From: DASYXT01 sp035934555
GTDB taxonomy: Bacteria; Verrucomicrobiota; Verrucomicrobiia; Limisphaerales; UBA8199
Assembly (NCBI GenBank): GCA_035934555.1
Contig: DASYXT010000096.1
Span: 83,196 to 147,195 of the forward strand
Length of the DNA stretch: 64,000 nucleotides
Reading direction: 5' to 3'
Below, piece by piece: positions 63,633 to 64,000 of this stretch. The notes beneath the pieces are model-generated. The model ran no database searches. It saw nothing but the letters and a program-made list of their open reading frames with translations, and was not told the origin of the DNA. Numbering within the stretch: the first letter of the stretch is position 1; each line of letters starts with the position of its first letter. Both the position numbers and the translations under genes were made by a program.

Positions 63633-63910
63633 CGTTCGCGCAGCTCGTGTTCCATGCGTTCGCTGAGCCATTGCTTGATCATGCTCTGGTAGTTCAAATA
63701 CCTGGACCGAGCCAGGCGCTTGATCCGCGCCAGCATACGCGGGTCCATCCGGAGCGTGATGGTAATCGACTCGGCAACCTCAGAGTTGCCTGCCACCGCC
63801 GATTCCATCAAGCGCAAATCCGGCCTGTTCTCGGCCCAGAAAGTCGCTTCGGCCTCTTCGCTGTCGAAGATCGGCACCTCTTCCCATTTCGCTAATGCTC
63901 TCACAACCAA
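63629..63910 (-). CDS. CopG/BrnA-like ribbon-helix-helix protein
   Basis: The 93-residue protein starts with the KWEEVPIFDSEEAEATFWAEN segment typical of BrnA/CopG antitoxins. It ends with a ribbon-helix-helix of the form ITITLRMDPRMLARIKRLARSRYLNYQSMIKQWLSERM. Such proteins bind DNA as dimers and usually neutralise a BrnT-type or other toxin. No toxin gene is seen on either side; instead its stop overlaps the start of a pseudopilin gene. It may regulate the pilin operon. TTG 63910 and GTG 63904 are both possible starts. Confidence 0.82.
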   Translation of the reverse strand: MVVRALAKWEEVPIFDSEEAEATFWAENRPDLRLMESAVAGNSEVAESITITLRMDPRMLARIKRLARSRYLNYQSMIKQWLSERMEHELRER

Positions 63911-63970
63911 TTAACAACGGAATATCGGAATACTGAAATACTGCGATTTATGCGCTTGGCGGCTAGGCCC

Positions 63971-63997
63971 GGAGCGCGGACTTTAGTCCGCAGCAAC
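63971..63997. repeat. REP-like arm (copy 4, continues past the window)
   Basis: A 27-nt arm identical to those at 41081 and 61573 lies at the end of the window, 60 nt upstream of the CopG-like gene. Its inverted partner would lie beyond position 64000. Confidence 0.8.
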
Positions 63998-64000
63998 CTC

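Noticed and set aside
54534..63910. A complete type IV pilus or type II secretion system.
   Set aside because: Only subunit-like genes are present; no assembly ATPase, platform protein, secretin or prepilin peptidase is in the window.

Overview
The window looks like a chromosomal piece of a Verrucomicrobiota bacterium, probably of the Pedosphaera/Limisphaera side of the phylum. I base this on several things: many pseudopilins with the FTLIELLVVIAIIAILAA start, a run of genes resembling the Verru_Chthon pilin cassette, a DUF1501/DUF1800 pair, very long secreted proteins rich in TNL..W, LamG and Ig-like modules, high GC, frequent GTG/TTG starts and weak Shine-Dalgarno sites. No database search was possible. 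Family calls are from motifs and memory, and assignment below phylum is an inference.

Layout. 1-4.5 kb: end of a BFD-type [2Fe-2S] oxidoreductase overlapping an alpha-ketoglutaric semialdehyde dehydrogenase (a likely hydroxyproline-type catabolic pair), a convergent POT peptide transporter, and a GNAT acetyltransferase behind a REP-like double hairpin. 4.6-8.4 kb: a secreted protein, a HigB/HigA-like toxin-antitoxin pair, a coding remnant, a PAS histidine kinase and a pseudopilin. 8.5-14.8 kb: a frameshifted LamG protein divergent from a NarL-type two-component pair whose kinase has a huge extracytoplasmic sensor. 14.8-18.4 kb: a degenerate M52 hydrogenase-protease homologue, a lone nuoA, a phosphohexomutase, two small proteins and tRNA-Glu. 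18.5-26 kb: DUF2092 and DUF6515-like secreted proteins, Rho, a sugar ABC ATPase, a small conserved protein and a TolC-type channel. 26-33 kb: a GspG-like anchored protein with DUF1501 and DUF1800 proteins. 33-45 kb: small proteins, an AlkB-like membrane hydroxylase, a hybrid kinase, an ErpA/IscA-type carrier, a secreted TPR protein, a GTPase-less YchF relative and UvrA. 45-54 kb: a 5'-truncated PIN-like toxin and a 2920-residue subtilase. 54-64 kb: a pilin-like operon read right to left, beginning with a CopG/BrnA-like regulator and ending with a 1369-residue PilX-like protein; most of its starts overlap the preceding stop.

The most unusual signal is repeat DNA in and around genes. A REP-like family (27-nt arms in inverted pairs, three full copies and one arm at the window edge) and a second GAGGTC-rich repeat form the 5' coding ends of three consecutive prepilin genes. 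They give leaders of 30-66 residues just before the prepilin peptidase site. Because the starts are fixed by overlap with the preceding stop codons, these leaders are probably translated and then cut off. Other repeats include an in-frame palindrome in uvrA, a nested inverted repeat of 186 bp at the end of the pilin operon, and GATTAC-type hexamer arrays.
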